A stretch of 64,000 nucleotides of DNA from Gaetbulibacter_A sp043876815 (GTDB lineage Bacteria; Bacteroidota; Bacteroidia; Flavobacteriales; Flavobacteriaceae). This document shows positions 42,729 through 51,715 of this stretch, in pieces; within the stretch, counting starts at the first letter, position 1; every line of letters begins with the position of its first letter. The notes below the pieces were generated by a model. That model was not told the DNA's origin. It saw only the letters and a program-made list of their open reading frames with translations, and did no database searches. A program made the translations under genes and the position numbers. The DNA lies in the NCBI RefSeq assembly GCF_043876815.1, contig NZ_JBAWKA010000002.1, positions 124,001 through 188,000 on the forward strand, in the 5' to 3' direction.

Positions 42729-43685
42729 TTATAAGGCTTGTAACTCTTTTAATTTATTTACAAAAAAGAAGTATTGGTTTTGATACCAAAAAGTGCTTTT
42801 ATAGGCTTCAATATCATCGGTTTTAATTTTTAGAACCTCTTTAGCCTTTTCGAAATTTAGTTTGGCATAATTTAAATTATCCTTTCTTAAATAGGTTATG
42901 GCTAAGCCTAAAAGCGCATCAAAATCTTCAGAATCGTAGCTGAGCGCTTTATTCAAATCGGCAATAGCACCATCAAAATCACCAAGCAAAAGACCGCTCG
43001 TACCTCTGAAAAAGAAGGCGTATGAATTCCCGTTATCTACCTTTAAAGCCTTATTGAAATCAAGGTAGGCTTCCTTGTAATAATTTATCCCTAATAAACA
43101 TAATCCTCTATTTATGTAGGACTCAGGAGTGCCCTCAATTAAAATAGCATAGGTATAATCCTCAATGGCTTTTTTAAAGTTATCCAATGCATTAAAAGCA
43201 GAGGCTCTTAGGGTGTAAACTTTGGGATAATTAGGTTGTAATTCGATTACTTTAGTATAATGGAGGATAGCATTTTCATAATCTTCCAGATCGAATTCTA
43301 CGCAGGCTAAACTGAATAAGGCATCCACAAAAAGCGGGTCGAGTTCGAAGGCTTTTTGATAGTCTTCTTTAGCCGTTTCAAATTCCTGTAAACTGTAACG
43401 TATATTTCCGCGATTAAAATACGAATCGGGGTCAGGCTTAATAAGAATTATTTTTGAATAATCTACTGCTGCTCCTGACAAATCACCCAGCTCTGTTTTG
43501 GCTAAAGCTCTGTAAAACAATGCGTCGAGGTTTTCAGGCTCCAGCTCTATAGCCTGAGAATACAATTCAACTTTCTTATTTAAATCGGTGGTCCGGTTAG
43601 CTTGTCGTATAAACTTCTTGGCCTGCCCTAAGGTGGTTAAACTAAAAATCAATAAAAGAAATGTGATGATTTTTTTTATGCTCAT
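42729..43685 (-). CDS. Secreted tetratricopeptide repeat protein
   Basis: A 318-residue protein with a signal peptide (cut near TLGQA-K, about residue 22) followed by about eight TPR units of 34 residues. Repeats are visible as ALFYRALAKTELGDLSGAAVDYSK, PDSYFNRGNIRYSLQEFETAKEDY and so on up to residue 290. TPR proteins hold protein complexes together; this one would act in the periplasm. No catalytic domain. Neighbours give no clue about its partner. Confidence 0.88.
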   Translation of the reverse strand: MSIKKIITFLLLIFSLTTLGQAKKFIRQANRTTDLNKKVELYSQAIELEPENLDALFYRALAKTELGDLSGAAVDYSKIILIKPDPDSYFNRGNIRYSLQEFETAKEDYQKAFELDPLFVDALFSLACVEFDLEDYENAILHYTKVIELQPNYPKVYTLRASAFNALDNFKKAIEDYTYAILIEGTPESYINRGLCLLGINYYKEAYLDFNKALKVDNGNSYAFFFRGTSGLLLGDFDGAIADLNKALSYDSEDFDALLGLAITYLRKDNLNYAKLNFEKAKEVLKIKTDDIEAYKSTFWYQNQYFFFVNKLKELQAL

Positions 43686-43793
43686 AATGTTGCAACAGCT
43701 ATTTTTTTTTCTTTCTAAATTTAGGATAATTTTTTTTTGCTACATAATTTAAACGAAATTAAAATATTTAAAAACCATCAGTTATTTTAAAAA

Positions 43794-43818
43794 AAAACCA
43801 CCGGAATTCGGTGGTTTT
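43794..43818 (-). terminator. Terminator of pruA
   Basis: AAAACCACCG / CGGTGGTTTT arms with a 5-base loop and flanking A/T runs, 28 bases beyond the pruA stop. The rest of the gap up to the TPR gene start is poly-A/T rich. Confidence 0.8.
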
Positions 43819-43845
43819 TAGTCTATTTAAGTTGAGAAAAATCTA

Positions 43846-45471
43846 TTAGCCCAAGAACGGATAACGATAATCAGTCGGTGTAACAAAAGTTTCCTTCACC
43901 ATACGAGGGGATACCCAACGCAATAGATTTTGTGCACTTCCTGCTTTATCGTTTGTTCCGGAATTTCTGGCGCCACCAAATGGCTGTTGCCCTACAACGG
44001 CTCCTGTTGGTTTATCATTGATATAGAAATTACCGGCACTGTTTTGTAAGGCTTGAGTTGCCTCTGTTACAGCGTATCTGTCGGTTGCTAAAATAGCACC
44101 AGTTAAACCATATTCGCTGGTTTCATCAACTAATTTTAAAGTTTCAGAATAGGCAGCATCTTCATAAATATAAATGGTTATTATTGGACCAAATAACTCG
44201 GTGTACATCGTTTTGTAATGTGGATTTGTGGTTACAATAATCGTTGGGTCTATAAAGTATCCCTTACTCTTATCGTAATTTCCACCTACTATGATTTCAG
44301 CGTCGCTATCTTTTTTCGCTTGGTCGATGTAGCCAGCCAATTTGTCGAAGGAGCCTTCATGGATCACGGCTGTAATGAAATTGCTCATATCTTCCGGAGA
44401 TCCTATTTTAAAAGATTTCACATCCTCGATCACGAATTTTTTAACATCCGGCCATAAAGATTTTGGAATGTAAGCTCTGGATGCAGCACTACATTTTTGA
44501 CCCTGGAACTCAAATGCGCCACGTGCAATAGCGGTTGCCACTTGTTTGGCATTCGCAGTTTTATGGGCTACAATAAAATCCTTACCACCAGTCTCACCTA
44601 CAATACGTGGATAGGTTTTATAGTTGTGGATATTATTTCCTATTTGTTGCCACAGATTTTTAAATACGTTTGTTGAACCTGTAAAGTGTAATCCTGAAAA
44701 ATCAGGGCTACTTAATACCACATCTGTAATCATGGCTGGATCTCCCATAACCATATTGATTACCCCGGCAGGAACACCGGCTTCTTTGAATACATCCATG
44801 ATTACTTTCGCGGAATAAACCTGACTGTCACTTGGTTTCCAAACCACCACATTTCCCATTAAGGCCATGCATGAAGGTAAGTTACCGGCAATAGCGGTAA
44901 AATTAAACGGTGTTACAGCATAAGTAAAACCTTCCAGAGGACGGTATTCAATGCGGTTCCAAGCAGCACTTGTGCTTTCCGGTTGATCTTCGTAGATCTC
45001 CTGCATGTACTGTACATTGAAGCGTAAAAAATCGACGAGCTCACATGCTGAATCAATTTCTGCTTGATATATATTTTTAGACTGCCCGATCATGGTGGCA
45101 GCATTAATTTTTGCACGGTATGGACCTGCGATAAGCTCTGCGGCTTTTAAAAAGATTCCGGCGCGTTGCTCCCAAGGCATCAAACTCCATTTTTTTCTGG
45201 CTTCCAAAGCGGTTGCAATAGCTTCTTCAACATGCGATTTCTCCGCTACGTGATAGGTTCCTAAATTGTGTTTATGATCGTGAGGAGGAGACATGGTTCG
45301 TGTATTCCCGGTAGTCACGTCTTTACCATTGATATATAAAGGGACATCTACCTTGCTATTAAACATTGTTTTGTATGCCTCTAAAACTTCAGCACGTTCC
45401 GGTGATCCCGGTGCGTACGATTTTACAGGTTCGTTAATTGCAATTGGCACGTTAAAAAAGCCTTTTCCCAT
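43846..45471 (-). CDS. pruA: L-glutamate gamma-semialdehyde dehydrogenase (P5C dehydrogenase)
   Basis: A 541-residue aldehyde dehydrogenase of the monofunctional P5CDH type. It oxidises glutamate semialdehyde to glutamate with NAD+, the last step of proline catabolism. Motifs: VTPFNFTAIAGNLPS and VVWKPSD (NAD binding), LHFTGSTNVFKNLW, VGETGGKDF (general-base Glu), the nucleophile Cys327 in FQGQKCSAASRAY, and NDKPTGAVVGQQPFGGARNSGTN split around the C-terminal part. No proline dehydrogenase domain is fused and putA is not adjacent. Confidence 0.96.
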   Translation of the reverse strand: MGKGFFNVPIAINEPVKSYAPGSPERAEVLEAYKTMFNSKVDVPLYINGKDVTTGNTRTMSPPHDHKHNLGTYHVAEKSHVEEAIATALEARKKWSLMPWEQRAGIFLKAAELIAGPYRAKINAATMIGQSKNIYQAEIDSACELVDFLRFNVQYMQEIYEDQPESTSAAWNRIEYRPLEGFTYAVTPFNFTAIAGNLPSCMALMGNVVVWKPSDSQVYSAKVIMDVFKEAGVPAGVINMVMGDPAMITDVVLSSPDFSGLHFTGSTNVFKNLWQQIGNNIHNYKTYPRIVGETGGKDFIVAHKTANAKQVATAIARGAFEFQGQKCSAASRAYIPKSLWPDVKKFVIEDVKSFKIGSPEDMSNFITAVIHEGSFDKLAGYIDQAKKDSDAEIIVGGNYDKSKGYFIDPTIIVTTNPHYKTMYTELFGPIITIYIYEDAAYSETLKLVDETSEYGLTGAILATDRYAVTEATQALQNSAGNFYINDKPTGAVVGQQPFGGARNSGTNDKAGSAQNLLRWVSPRMVKETFVTPTDYRYPFLG

Positions 45472-45512
45472 AATTTTTTTCTGTTTTTTGTTTTAAATTT
45501 TAGTTTAATCCA

Positions 45513-45544
45513 CAAATTTATGAATTTTAAAGTGATTAGTCGAA
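45513..45544 (-). promoter_or_regulatory. Promoter of pruA
   Basis: The minus strand reads TTCG, 20 bases, TAAATTTG. The -7 box is a perfect TAnnTTTG; the -33 has 3 of 4 bases. Its 3' end is 42 bases before the start. Confidence 0.55.
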
Positions 45545-45592
45545 TGGATTGACACTTAAAAGGACGTTAAAATTTTATCGGTTTTGTAAGTT

Positions 45593-45600
45593 TAACTTTG
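45593..45600 (+). promoter_or_regulatory. -7 box (TAACTTTG) of NRDE gene
   Basis: Perfect TAnnTTTG, 20 bases before the ATG at 45621 and downstream of an upstream in-frame ATG at 45549, which supports the later start. Confidence 0.55.
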
Positions 45601-45620
45601 TCTTAAAGACTATAAATCAC

Positions 45621-46331
45621 ATGTGTACTGTTACTTTTTTTCCAAAAACTAATAATGATTTTATTCTGACTTCCAACCGCGATGAGGATCCTAATCGGGA
45701 GTCGGTGGCTCCTGATTTATACACCCAAAATTCTGTGAAAGGTTTATATCCCAAGGACCTGCGGTCTGGTGGTACATGGATTGGGGTTAGTGAGCAAAAT
45801 CGCCTAGTTTGTGTGCTTAATGGTGCTTTTGAAAAACATAAGCGAAAGCCTCAATACCGGAAAAGCCGTGGTTTGATCGCTCTTGATTTTTTATATACTG
45901 AACAGCTTGATGACATGCTTACGGCTTACGATCTTCACGACATTGAGCCTTTTACCATGATCCTGGTTGATTGGAATATTATTTTACGGTGCGTAGAGTT
46001 AGTCTGGGATGGCAATGAAAAACACATCAGCGAATTACCTCTGGAACCAAGAATCTGGTCATCGAGTCCGTTGTACACCCCAAAAATGAAATCTGAACGA
46101 GAACAATGGTTTAAGGATTTTAAAATTAAAGCTGATTGGGACTCAAAATCTATTTTAAATTTTCATAAAACGGCCGGCGAAGAGACAGATGATTATGGCG
46201 TGATCATGGATCGTGGTTTTGTGAAAACTACGAGTATTACGCAGATTGAAAAATCTGGAAGTTTTGTTGATATGCATTTTGAGAGTTTACAACAGGGTAC
46301 TGTTTCAGAGAACACACTTAAGCTTTCCTGA
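45621..46331 (+). CDS. NRDE family protein (TANGO2-like)
   Basis: A 236-residue member of the NRDE/TANGO2 family. It starts MCTVTFFP with the conserved Cys at position 2, which could become an N-terminal Cys, and has the name-giving SNRDEDPNRES (about 20-30), then RSGGTWIGVSE and LICVLNG-like stretches. The upstream in-frame ATG at 45549 was rejected because Cys2 and the -7 box support 45621. The family's biochemical role is not settled; eukaryotic TANGO2 is linked to heme or lipid handling. Downstream lies copy 3 of the structured repeat. Confidence 0.85.
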   Translation: MCTVTFFPKTNNDFILTSNRDEDPNRESVAPDLYTQNSVKGLYPKDLRSGGTWIGVSEQNRLVCVLNGAFEKHKRKPQYRKSRGLIALDFLYTEQLDDMLTAYDLHDIEPFTMILVDWNIILRCVELVWDGNEKHISELPLEPRIWSSSPLYTPKMKSEREQWFKDFKIKADWDSKSILNFHKTAGEETDDYGVIMDRGFVKTTSITQIEKSGSFVDMHFESLQQGTVSENTLKLS

Positions 46332-46360
46332 ATAAATAAATTGGGTTTGATATTGGATGT

Positions 46361-46430
46361 GCGTTAGGGATTGTAGCTAGCTACCGTGTAGCGCGAAAAG
46401 CCCGACCACGCCTTTTGCGTGGGAACGCCC
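46361..46430 (+). repeat. Dispersed structured repeat, copy 3
   Basis: Starts GCGTTAGGGATTGTAGC, contains GCGAAAAGCCCGACC and ends GGGAACGCCC. Arm 1 is the palindrome GTAGCTAGCTAC; arm 2 is CCACGC/GCGTGG with a 4-base loop. It fills the gap between the convergent NRDE and apaG genes and touches the apaG stop codon, so it may also work as a terminator. Confidence 0.75.
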
Positions 46431-46816
46431 TAATTAATAGAAAAAGGTGCGCTAAGTTTGAAGGTTGGTATGGTAACCTTGAATTTTTTGGTGGTTGTAA
46501 AATTGATCATGTCGTAGTAGCCGTGCATGGCACCAAATGGCGACGAGAGCAAACATCCTGAAGTGTAGGTGTGTGATTCGCCGGGTTTTAGTACGGGTTT
46601 TTTACCGATAACTCCTTCGCCGTTTACAATCTCGACATTATTTAAGGCATCCATGATTTCCCAGTGGCGGGCATTGAGTTGCACCGAATCTTTACTTTGA
46701 TTTTCGATAGTTACCGTGTAGCCAAAGGCATACTGGATCTTATAATTTTTATAGAAAGAGCCTTCGAAAGTTGTTTCTACCGAAATTTTTATACCACTTG
46801 TAATTTGTTGAACCAT
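46430..46816 (-). CDS. apaG: ApaG domain protein
   Basis: A 128-residue stand-alone ApaG protein with an Ig-like/fibronectin fold. It shows YAFGYTVTIENQSKDSVQLNARHW in pieces and the characteristic SPFGAMHGYYDM segment near 95-106. The E. coli homologue is linked to Co2+/Mg2+ resistance, but the molecular role is unclear. Length and motif order are typical. It lies 109 bases downstream of a DUF5103 gene on the same strand and may share its transcript. The stop codon abuts the structured repeat. Confidence 0.92.
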   Translation of the reverse strand: MVQQITSGIKISVETTFEGSFYKNYKIQYAFGYTVTIENQSKDSVQLNARHWEIMDALNNVEIVNGEGVIGKKPVLKPGESHTYTSGCLLSSPFGAMHGYYDMINFTTTKKFKVTIPTFKLSAPFSIN

Positions 46817-46925
46817 GTATTAAGTGTAAATAAGCCACGTGTTTACGGGTGTAAAAGTAATAAATTATACGCTTACCTTCATGCATTTTAACGAAATAGA
46901 TCGATTTTTTAGCTGAATGGTTGTA

Positions 46926-48173
46926 TTAATTCGAGATTTGGGTAGATGAGGTCTGGTTAAATCCGATGATACGATCGTAACGACCGCCCAAATCGCGATA
47001 GTAAAGTAATACTTTATAATCGTTCTCTGTTTGCCAGAAATTGCCACTTATTTTTCCTTCGTTCAATTTTCCCTTGGCATCCACGAGTACATATTTGTAA
47101 TTATAGAAGCCTTGTTTGAGTTTAAATTGTGTTTCGTAACGTTGGGTGGCGGGGTTGAAGCGCAGCTGGTTATAATCATCCAGTGCGTAATTGTTGTAAT
47201 TGCCATAAACATAGATTCGTGAACCATCGGTAAGTTTGGGATAGTTCAGTGAGAAATGTACCAAAGTATAATCGGCCTCTACTGAAGGGTCGTCGGTATC
47301 CAGAGCGGTGATGGCAAAACGTCCGTTAATATCGGGATTATACGTGTAAGGCAGTTGCGCTCGAGATCGATTTATAAAAAGAAAGGTATTGTAAATATCT
47401 TCTAACTGGATGAATTGGACGCCCTGTGAAGCCGAGCGTACATCTTTAGTTTCGAAGAACAAATATTCATTCCCGCCGGGAAAAGCTGTTTTATCGACGT
47501 AGCGATAGATGAGTTTATTGCCGATGGTGTACTGCGGTTTAACGTTTGTTATGGCAGTGTTTAAATTACTGTTCTGAATGATTAAGGTATTGATGGTTTG
47601 AAGTGGGTTGTTAACCTTAGTTCCTGCCGCGACCTCTATATCAACAGTTTGGGTGGTCTCTATGGTTTTTACATTTCTGGAGCGCTTGATACTGATGCCC
47701 GGTGTAACCAAAGATTGGTATATCATGAATTTTCTGGAAAATATTTCTTCACCAAAACTGTTGTAAATAAATATCATATAATTCCCGGTAACCTTTAGAC
47801 CCTGGGTTTGGGCATTGGGAATACTTAATTTATAGTGTGAATACAGTTGGTAGGTGTTGAACGAATTCCGGTAGTTTTGAATACGCTGATTATCGACACC
47901 TTGCAAAAATTCGGTTCGTACCAAAATGGAGGGCGTCCAATCGTAGTTGTAATGTTTAATCTTGTAATAGAAATCAGGTTCGTTTGATACCAAAGCATCA
48001 AATTCCAGATCGAAGGCCTCGCCCAATTTTAAAATGGGAAGTTCGCCCAGCGGGTTACTTTTACTTTTAAAAGTAATAGATTTTATGGTCTCGGGAGGAT
48101 TAAGTTCCTGAACCTGAGCCATACTGAATCCTGATAGGAGCAGTGTTAAAAAAACTAGGAATTTCTGAGTCAT
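46926..48173 (-). CDS. DUF5103 domain-containing secreted protein
   Basis: A 415-residue exported protein (signal peptide about 1-20, ending GFSMA-Q). It begins LNPPETIKSITFKSKSN, then strand-rich segments DFYYKIKHYNYDWTPS and MIYQSLVTPGISIKRS, as in DUF5103 proteins common in Bacteroidota. The C-terminal half has KLTDGSRIYVYGNYNNYALDD in pieces, resembling a carbohydrate-binding/E-set fold. The start at 48173 is preferred over the in-frame ATG at 48209 because a -7 box lies between them. Function is unknown; envelope location is likely. Confidence 0.82.
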   Translation of the reverse strand: MTQKFLVFLTLLLSGFSMAQVQELNPPETIKSITFKSKSNPLGELPILKLGEAFDLEFDALVSNEPDFYYKIKHYNYDWTPSILVRTEFLQGVDNQRIQNYRNSFNTYQLYSHYKLSIPNAQTQGLKVTGNYMIFIYNSFGEEIFSRKFMIYQSLVTPGISIKRSRNVKTIETTQTVDIEVAAGTKVNNPLQTINTLIIQNSNLNTAITNVKPQYTIGNKLIYRYVDKTAFPGGNEYLFFETKDVRSASQGVQFIQLEDIYNTFLFINRSRAQLPYTYNPDINGRFAITALDTDDPSVEADYTLVHFSLNYPKLTDGSRIYVYGNYNNYALDDYNQLRFNPATQRYETQFKLKQGFYNYKYVLVDAKGKLNEGKISGNFWQTENDYKVLLYYRDLGGRYDRIIGFNQTSSTQISN

Positions 48174-48189
48174 TTGAACAAGTTGAGAA

Positions 48190-48197
48190 CAAATATA
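48190..48197 (-). promoter_or_regulatory. -7 box (TATATTTG) of DUF5103 gene
   Basis: The minus strand reads TATATTTG, 16 bases before the chosen start at 48173. Confidence 0.5.
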
Positions 48198-48291
48198 ATC
48201 AATTTTCATACCTTAAGTTATTTCGTCTTGTTTATAATGATTATAAATAAAAAAGTTATCCACTTTTAAAACATATATTAGTATTAATTCG

Positions 48292-48299
48292 TATTTTTG
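48292..48299 (+). promoter_or_regulatory. -7 box (TATTTTTG) of the nqr operon
   Basis: TAnnTTTG match 37 bases before nqrA. No TTTG at the expected -33 distance. Confidence 0.5.
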
Positions 48300-48336
48300 C
48301 ACCGATTTTTTTGATAACTAATTTCAATTAAGACAT

Positions 48337-49692
48337 ATGTCAAACGACATTCGAATTAAAAAAGGTCTAGACATTAAACTTAAGGGTGAAGCTGAGAAAA
48401 CCATCGAGACTGCAGTGGTGAGTAACTTTTACTCGATAAGACCTGAAGATTTCCACGGGATCATTCCAAAACTTATAGCCAGAGAGGGCACGAAATTAAA
48501 AGCTGGTGAAACAGTTTTTTACAACAAAGACAACGAAGACATGAAATTTGTTTCGCCGGTAGCCGGTGAGGTTGTTGAAGTTGAGCGTGGCGCACGTAGA
48601 CGTATCATGTCTATTAAGATCCAGGCTGATAAGAGTCAGGATGCTGTTGATCATGGCAAATTTGATCTTGGATCTGCTGATGCTGATAGTTTGAAGGCAC
48701 ACCTTTTAGCCTCCGGATGTTGGCCTTTTATAAAGCAACGCCCTTACGATGTGATCGCAAAACCAAATAAAACACCGAAAGGTATTTTTATTTCTGGTTA
48801 TGCCAGCGCACCTTTGGCAGCTAACCTTGATTTTACCCTCATAGGAAAAGAGGCTGAACTACAAGCTGCTGTAACGGCTTTAGGAAAATTGACCAATGGT
48901 GAGGTGCATATCTCTGTTGGGAAAAACGCTAGTTCTCCGTTAGGCGGACTTAAGGGTGCAACGATCCACCGGGTATCAGGACCACATCCTTCAGGAAATG
49001 TAGGAACCTTAATTAACAAGGTTGATCCTGTTAACAAGGGTGAAGTTGTATGGACGGTTAATGCTCAGGACCTGGTGATTATAGGTGAATTATTATTAAC
49101 CGGAAAATTTAATCCGGAGCGTATTGTAGCTTTGGCAGGGTCATCTGTAGACAAGCCTCGCTATTTTAAAACTAAGCTTGGTTGTGAGGTCGCTACTATG
49201 ATTTACGATAAAGGAATTTCAAAAGAAAATAATGTCCGTGTTATTTCAGGTAACGTACTTACAGGACGTGAAATTAAGCCTGATGGCTTTTTGGGGTACT
49301 ACCACAATGTCATTACGATTATCCCTGAAGGTGATGACTACGAATTATTTGGTTGGAACAAGCCTGTTTTTGATAAGATTTCAACGACAAGGGCTTTGAC
49401 GTTCTCCTGGTTAACACCCAATAAAAAATACGATTTAGATACCAATACAAATGGAGAGCATCGTGCTTTTGTGGTAACCGGTAATTACGAAGAGGTTTTT
49501 CCTTTGGATATTTACCCGATGCAAATTTTAAAATCTTGTATGTATCAGGATCTTGATGAGATGGAGGCCCTAGGTATGTATGAGGTAGCTCCGGAAGATT
49601 TTGCGCTTACAGAGTTTATTTGCATCTCCAAGCAACCACATCAGAAAATAATCAGAGAGGGTCTTGATCTGATGCTTAAAGAAATCGGATAA
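48337..49692 (+). CDS. nqrA: Na+-translocating NADH:quinone reductase subunit A
   Basis: A 451-residue cytoplasmic subunit of the Na+-NQR complex, which oxidises NADH, reduces menaquinone and pumps sodium. It opens with RIKKGLDIKLKGEAEKTI, contains the lipoyl/biotin-like segment SPVAGEVVEVERGARRRI, SGPHPSGNVGTLI in the centre, and the SCMYQDLDEMEALGMYEVAPEDF stretch in the C-terminal third. Length is usual for the family. First gene of nqrABCDEF; nqrB follows after 34 bases. Confidence 0.97.
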   Translation: MSNDIRIKKGLDIKLKGEAEKTIETAVVSNFYSIRPEDFHGIIPKLIAREGTKLKAGETVFYNKDNEDMKFVSPVAGEVVEVERGARRRIMSIKIQADKSQDAVDHGKFDLGSADADSLKAHLLASGCWPFIKQRPYDVIAKPNKTPKGIFISGYASAPLAANLDFTLIGKEAELQAAVTALGKLTNGEVHISVGKNASSPLGGLKGATIHRVSGPHPSGNVGTLINKVDPVNKGEVVWTVNAQDLVIIGELLLTGKFNPERIVALAGSSVDKPRYFKTKLGCEVATMIYDKGISKENNVRVISGNVLTGREIKPDGFLGYYHNVITIIPEGDDYELFGWNKPVFDKISTTRALTFSWLTPNKKYDLDTNTNGEHRAFVVTGNYEEVFPLDIYPMQILKSCMYQDLDEMEALGMYEVAPEDFALTEFICISKQPHQKIIREGLDLMLKEIG

Positions 49693-49726
49693 AAAAATAA
49701 GCTACGAGAAATAAAAACATGATAAC

Positions 49727-50953
49727 ATGGGTTTAAAACAAAACTTACATAAATTAAAAGAGAAATATAAGGGCAAAAAAATGGCACCCGCCTTTAACGC
49801 CTTACATACTTTTTTATATACACCTAATGAAACCACGCACGGCGGTGGGACGCACATTAAAGCGGCCGACGATTTAAAGCGTACGATGAATACGGTGATT
49901 ATGGCCTTGATTCCCTGTCTTATTTTTGGGATGTTCAATGCCGGTTACCAGCATTACAGAGCTTTAGGAGAGATTGAAGCGACACATGGTTTTTTAAGTT
50001 CATCATTCTGGACTTTAGATAATTTCATGGTAGGCCTTTGGCAGGTATTACCGCTAGTTATTGTGTCTTATGGTGTAGGATTGGCTGTTGAATTTGTATT
50101 TGCGGTTATCAAAGGACATGAAGTAGAAGAGGGTTACCTGGTAACAGGAATGCTTGTTCCTTTAATTGTACCTGTAGATATACCATTATGGATGTTGGCT
50201 GTTGCCGTGATATTTGGCGTTGTGATTGGTAAAGAAGTATTTGGTGGTACAGGAATGAATATCTTAAACCCCGCACTTACAATCAGAGCCTTTTTATTCT
50301 TTGCTTATCCAACATGGATGTCAGGTGATAAGGTATGGGTTCATGGCGCTGTAGAACGTGATCAAATGATTGCTGCAGGTCAAAATTTGGACGCTATTTC
50401 AGGCGAAACGATTTTAGGGGCTTATGCTCAAAACAGTTCTGTTATGTATGACTACTGGGATATGTTTTGGGGTCTTATTCCGGGTTCGGTTGGTGAGACC
50501 TCAAAATTTCTGATCATTATTGGAGCTCTGTTTTTAATCTTCACCAAAATAGGAAGTTGGAGGATTATATTATCCACCTTAATCGGTGCTTTGGTAATGG
50601 GACTCATTTTCAATTATGTGGTTGATTTTGGTTGGATCGGAGAAGGAAGTAAGTTCTATGGATTAATGAGCGTACCATTCTGGCAACACCTAATTATCGG
50701 AAGTATTTTGTTTGGTGCTGTATACATGGCGACTGATCCTGTAACAGCTTCCCAAACCAATAGAGGAAAATGGATCTACGGATTTTTAATAGGATTTATT
50801 TCGATCATGATACGCGTGTTCAACCCAGCTTATCCGGAAGGGGTGTTCTTAGCTATTCTATTGATGAACGTATTTGCACCAACGATCGATCATTACGTGA
50901 TTCAAGCCAACGTGAAGAAAAGAATGAAACGTCTAAAAGTTAAAACTGCTTAA
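49727..50953 (+). CDS. nqrB: Na+-translocating NADH:quinone reductase subunit B
   Basis: A 408-residue membrane subunit with about ten helices. It carries one covalently bound FMN through a phosphoester to Thr; the candidate is Thr228 in DAISGET, where most homologues have SGAT. Other features: FNAGYQHYRALG, GKEVFGGTGMNILNPAL and the DPVTASQTNRGKWIYG loop. It lies in the sodium and electron path. Its stop overlaps the nqrC start (TAATG). ApbE, needed for flavin attachment, is encoded at 58544-59521. Confidence 0.97.
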   Translation: MGLKQNLHKLKEKYKGKKMAPAFNALHTFLYTPNETTHGGGTHIKAADDLKRTMNTVIMALIPCLIFGMFNAGYQHYRALGEIEATHGFLSSSFWTLDNFMVGLWQVLPLVIVSYGVGLAVEFVFAVIKGHEVEEGYLVTGMLVPLIVPVDIPLWMLAVAVIFGVVIGKEVFGGTGMNILNPALTIRAFLFFAYPTWMSGDKVWVHGAVERDQMIAAGQNLDAISGETILGAYAQNSSVMYDYWDMFWGLIPGSVGETSKFLIIIGALFLIFTKIGSWRIILSTLIGALVMGLIFNYVVDFGWIGEGSKFYGLMSVPFWQHLIIGSILFGAVYMATDPVTASQTNRGKWIYGFLIGFISIMIRVFNPAYPEGVFLAILLMNVFAPTIDHYVIQANVKKRMKRLKVKTA

Positions 50954-51708
50954 TGATGGAAGAGAAAAGAACAGAAAAAAATTCTTATACGGTTATATTC
51001 GCCATCCTGATGGTTTTTGTGGTGGGAGCTTTGCTTGCCTTCGCTGCAAAGTCTCTGGAACCAACTATTTCAGAAAATAAACGTTTAGAAAAGCAACAGA
51101 ACATTTTATATGCAATGGGCATTAATGAAAATGATGAAAACAGTGCAAATTTTGTTTCTACAGAAGAGGCACCGGATTTATTTTCTAAATATATCACAAA
51201 GCAAATTGTAATAACGGATGGCACTTCTACTAAAGAAGATGACCAAGCTTATTTAATTGATGTTAAAAAGCAGAAGGATAATGTAAAGAGAGGTCGCGAA
51301 AGAAAACTCCCTTTGTTCATAGGTGAAAAGGATGGTAAAACCTATTACATTGCCCCGATTTATGGAAAAGGTCTTTGGGATGCCATTTGGGCCTATATCG
51401 CTATGGATGAAAACATGGTTGTACAAGGCGCTTATTTTGACCATAAGGGTGAAACTCCTGGGTTAGGAGCGAACATAAAACAACGTTATTTTATGGACGA
51501 TTTTATTGGTGAGCATTTATTAGGGCCATCAGGGGAATTTAAAGGTATAGATGTGTCCAAAAGTAATGGCGATCCAAAAAACAATGACAAAACAGATAAT
51601 GAGGTAGATGCTATTGCAGGAGCAACGATAACCGGTAATGGTGTTTCTGAAATGATCAAAAACGACCTGAAGCTTTATTTACCTTATTTCGAAAATCTAA
51701 AAAAATAA
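50953..51708 (+). CDS. nqrC: Na+-translocating NADH:quinone reductase subunit C
   Basis: A 251-residue subunit with one N-terminal membrane helix (about 12-30) and a periplasmic FMN-binding domain. The flavinylation motif DAIAGAT contains Thr225, with Ala where SGAT has Ser. GETPGLGANIKQRYFMDDF is the conserved stretch before it. Two starts are possible: ATG at 50953 overlapping the nqrB stop, or ATG at 50956. ApbE would attach the FMN after export. Confidence 0.96.
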   Translation: MMEEKRTEKNSYTVIFAILMVFVVGALLAFAAKSLEPTISENKRLEKQQNILYAMGINENDENSANFVSTEEAPDLFSKYITKQIVITDGTSTKEDDQAYLIDVKKQKDNVKRGRERKLPLFIGEKDGKTYYIAPIYGKGLWDAIWAYIAMDENMVVQGAYFDHKGETPGLGANIKQRYFMDDFIGEHLLGPSGEFKGIDVSKSNGDPKNNDKTDNEVDAIAGATITGNGVSEMIKNDLKLYLPYFENLKK

Positions 51709-51715
51709 CGAATCT

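Noticed and set aside
48254..48264. Possible DnaA box (TTATCCAC) before nqrA
   Set aside because: A single near-match with no cluster, no AT-rich unwinding element of note and no dnaA/dnaN genes nearby; not evidence for an origin.
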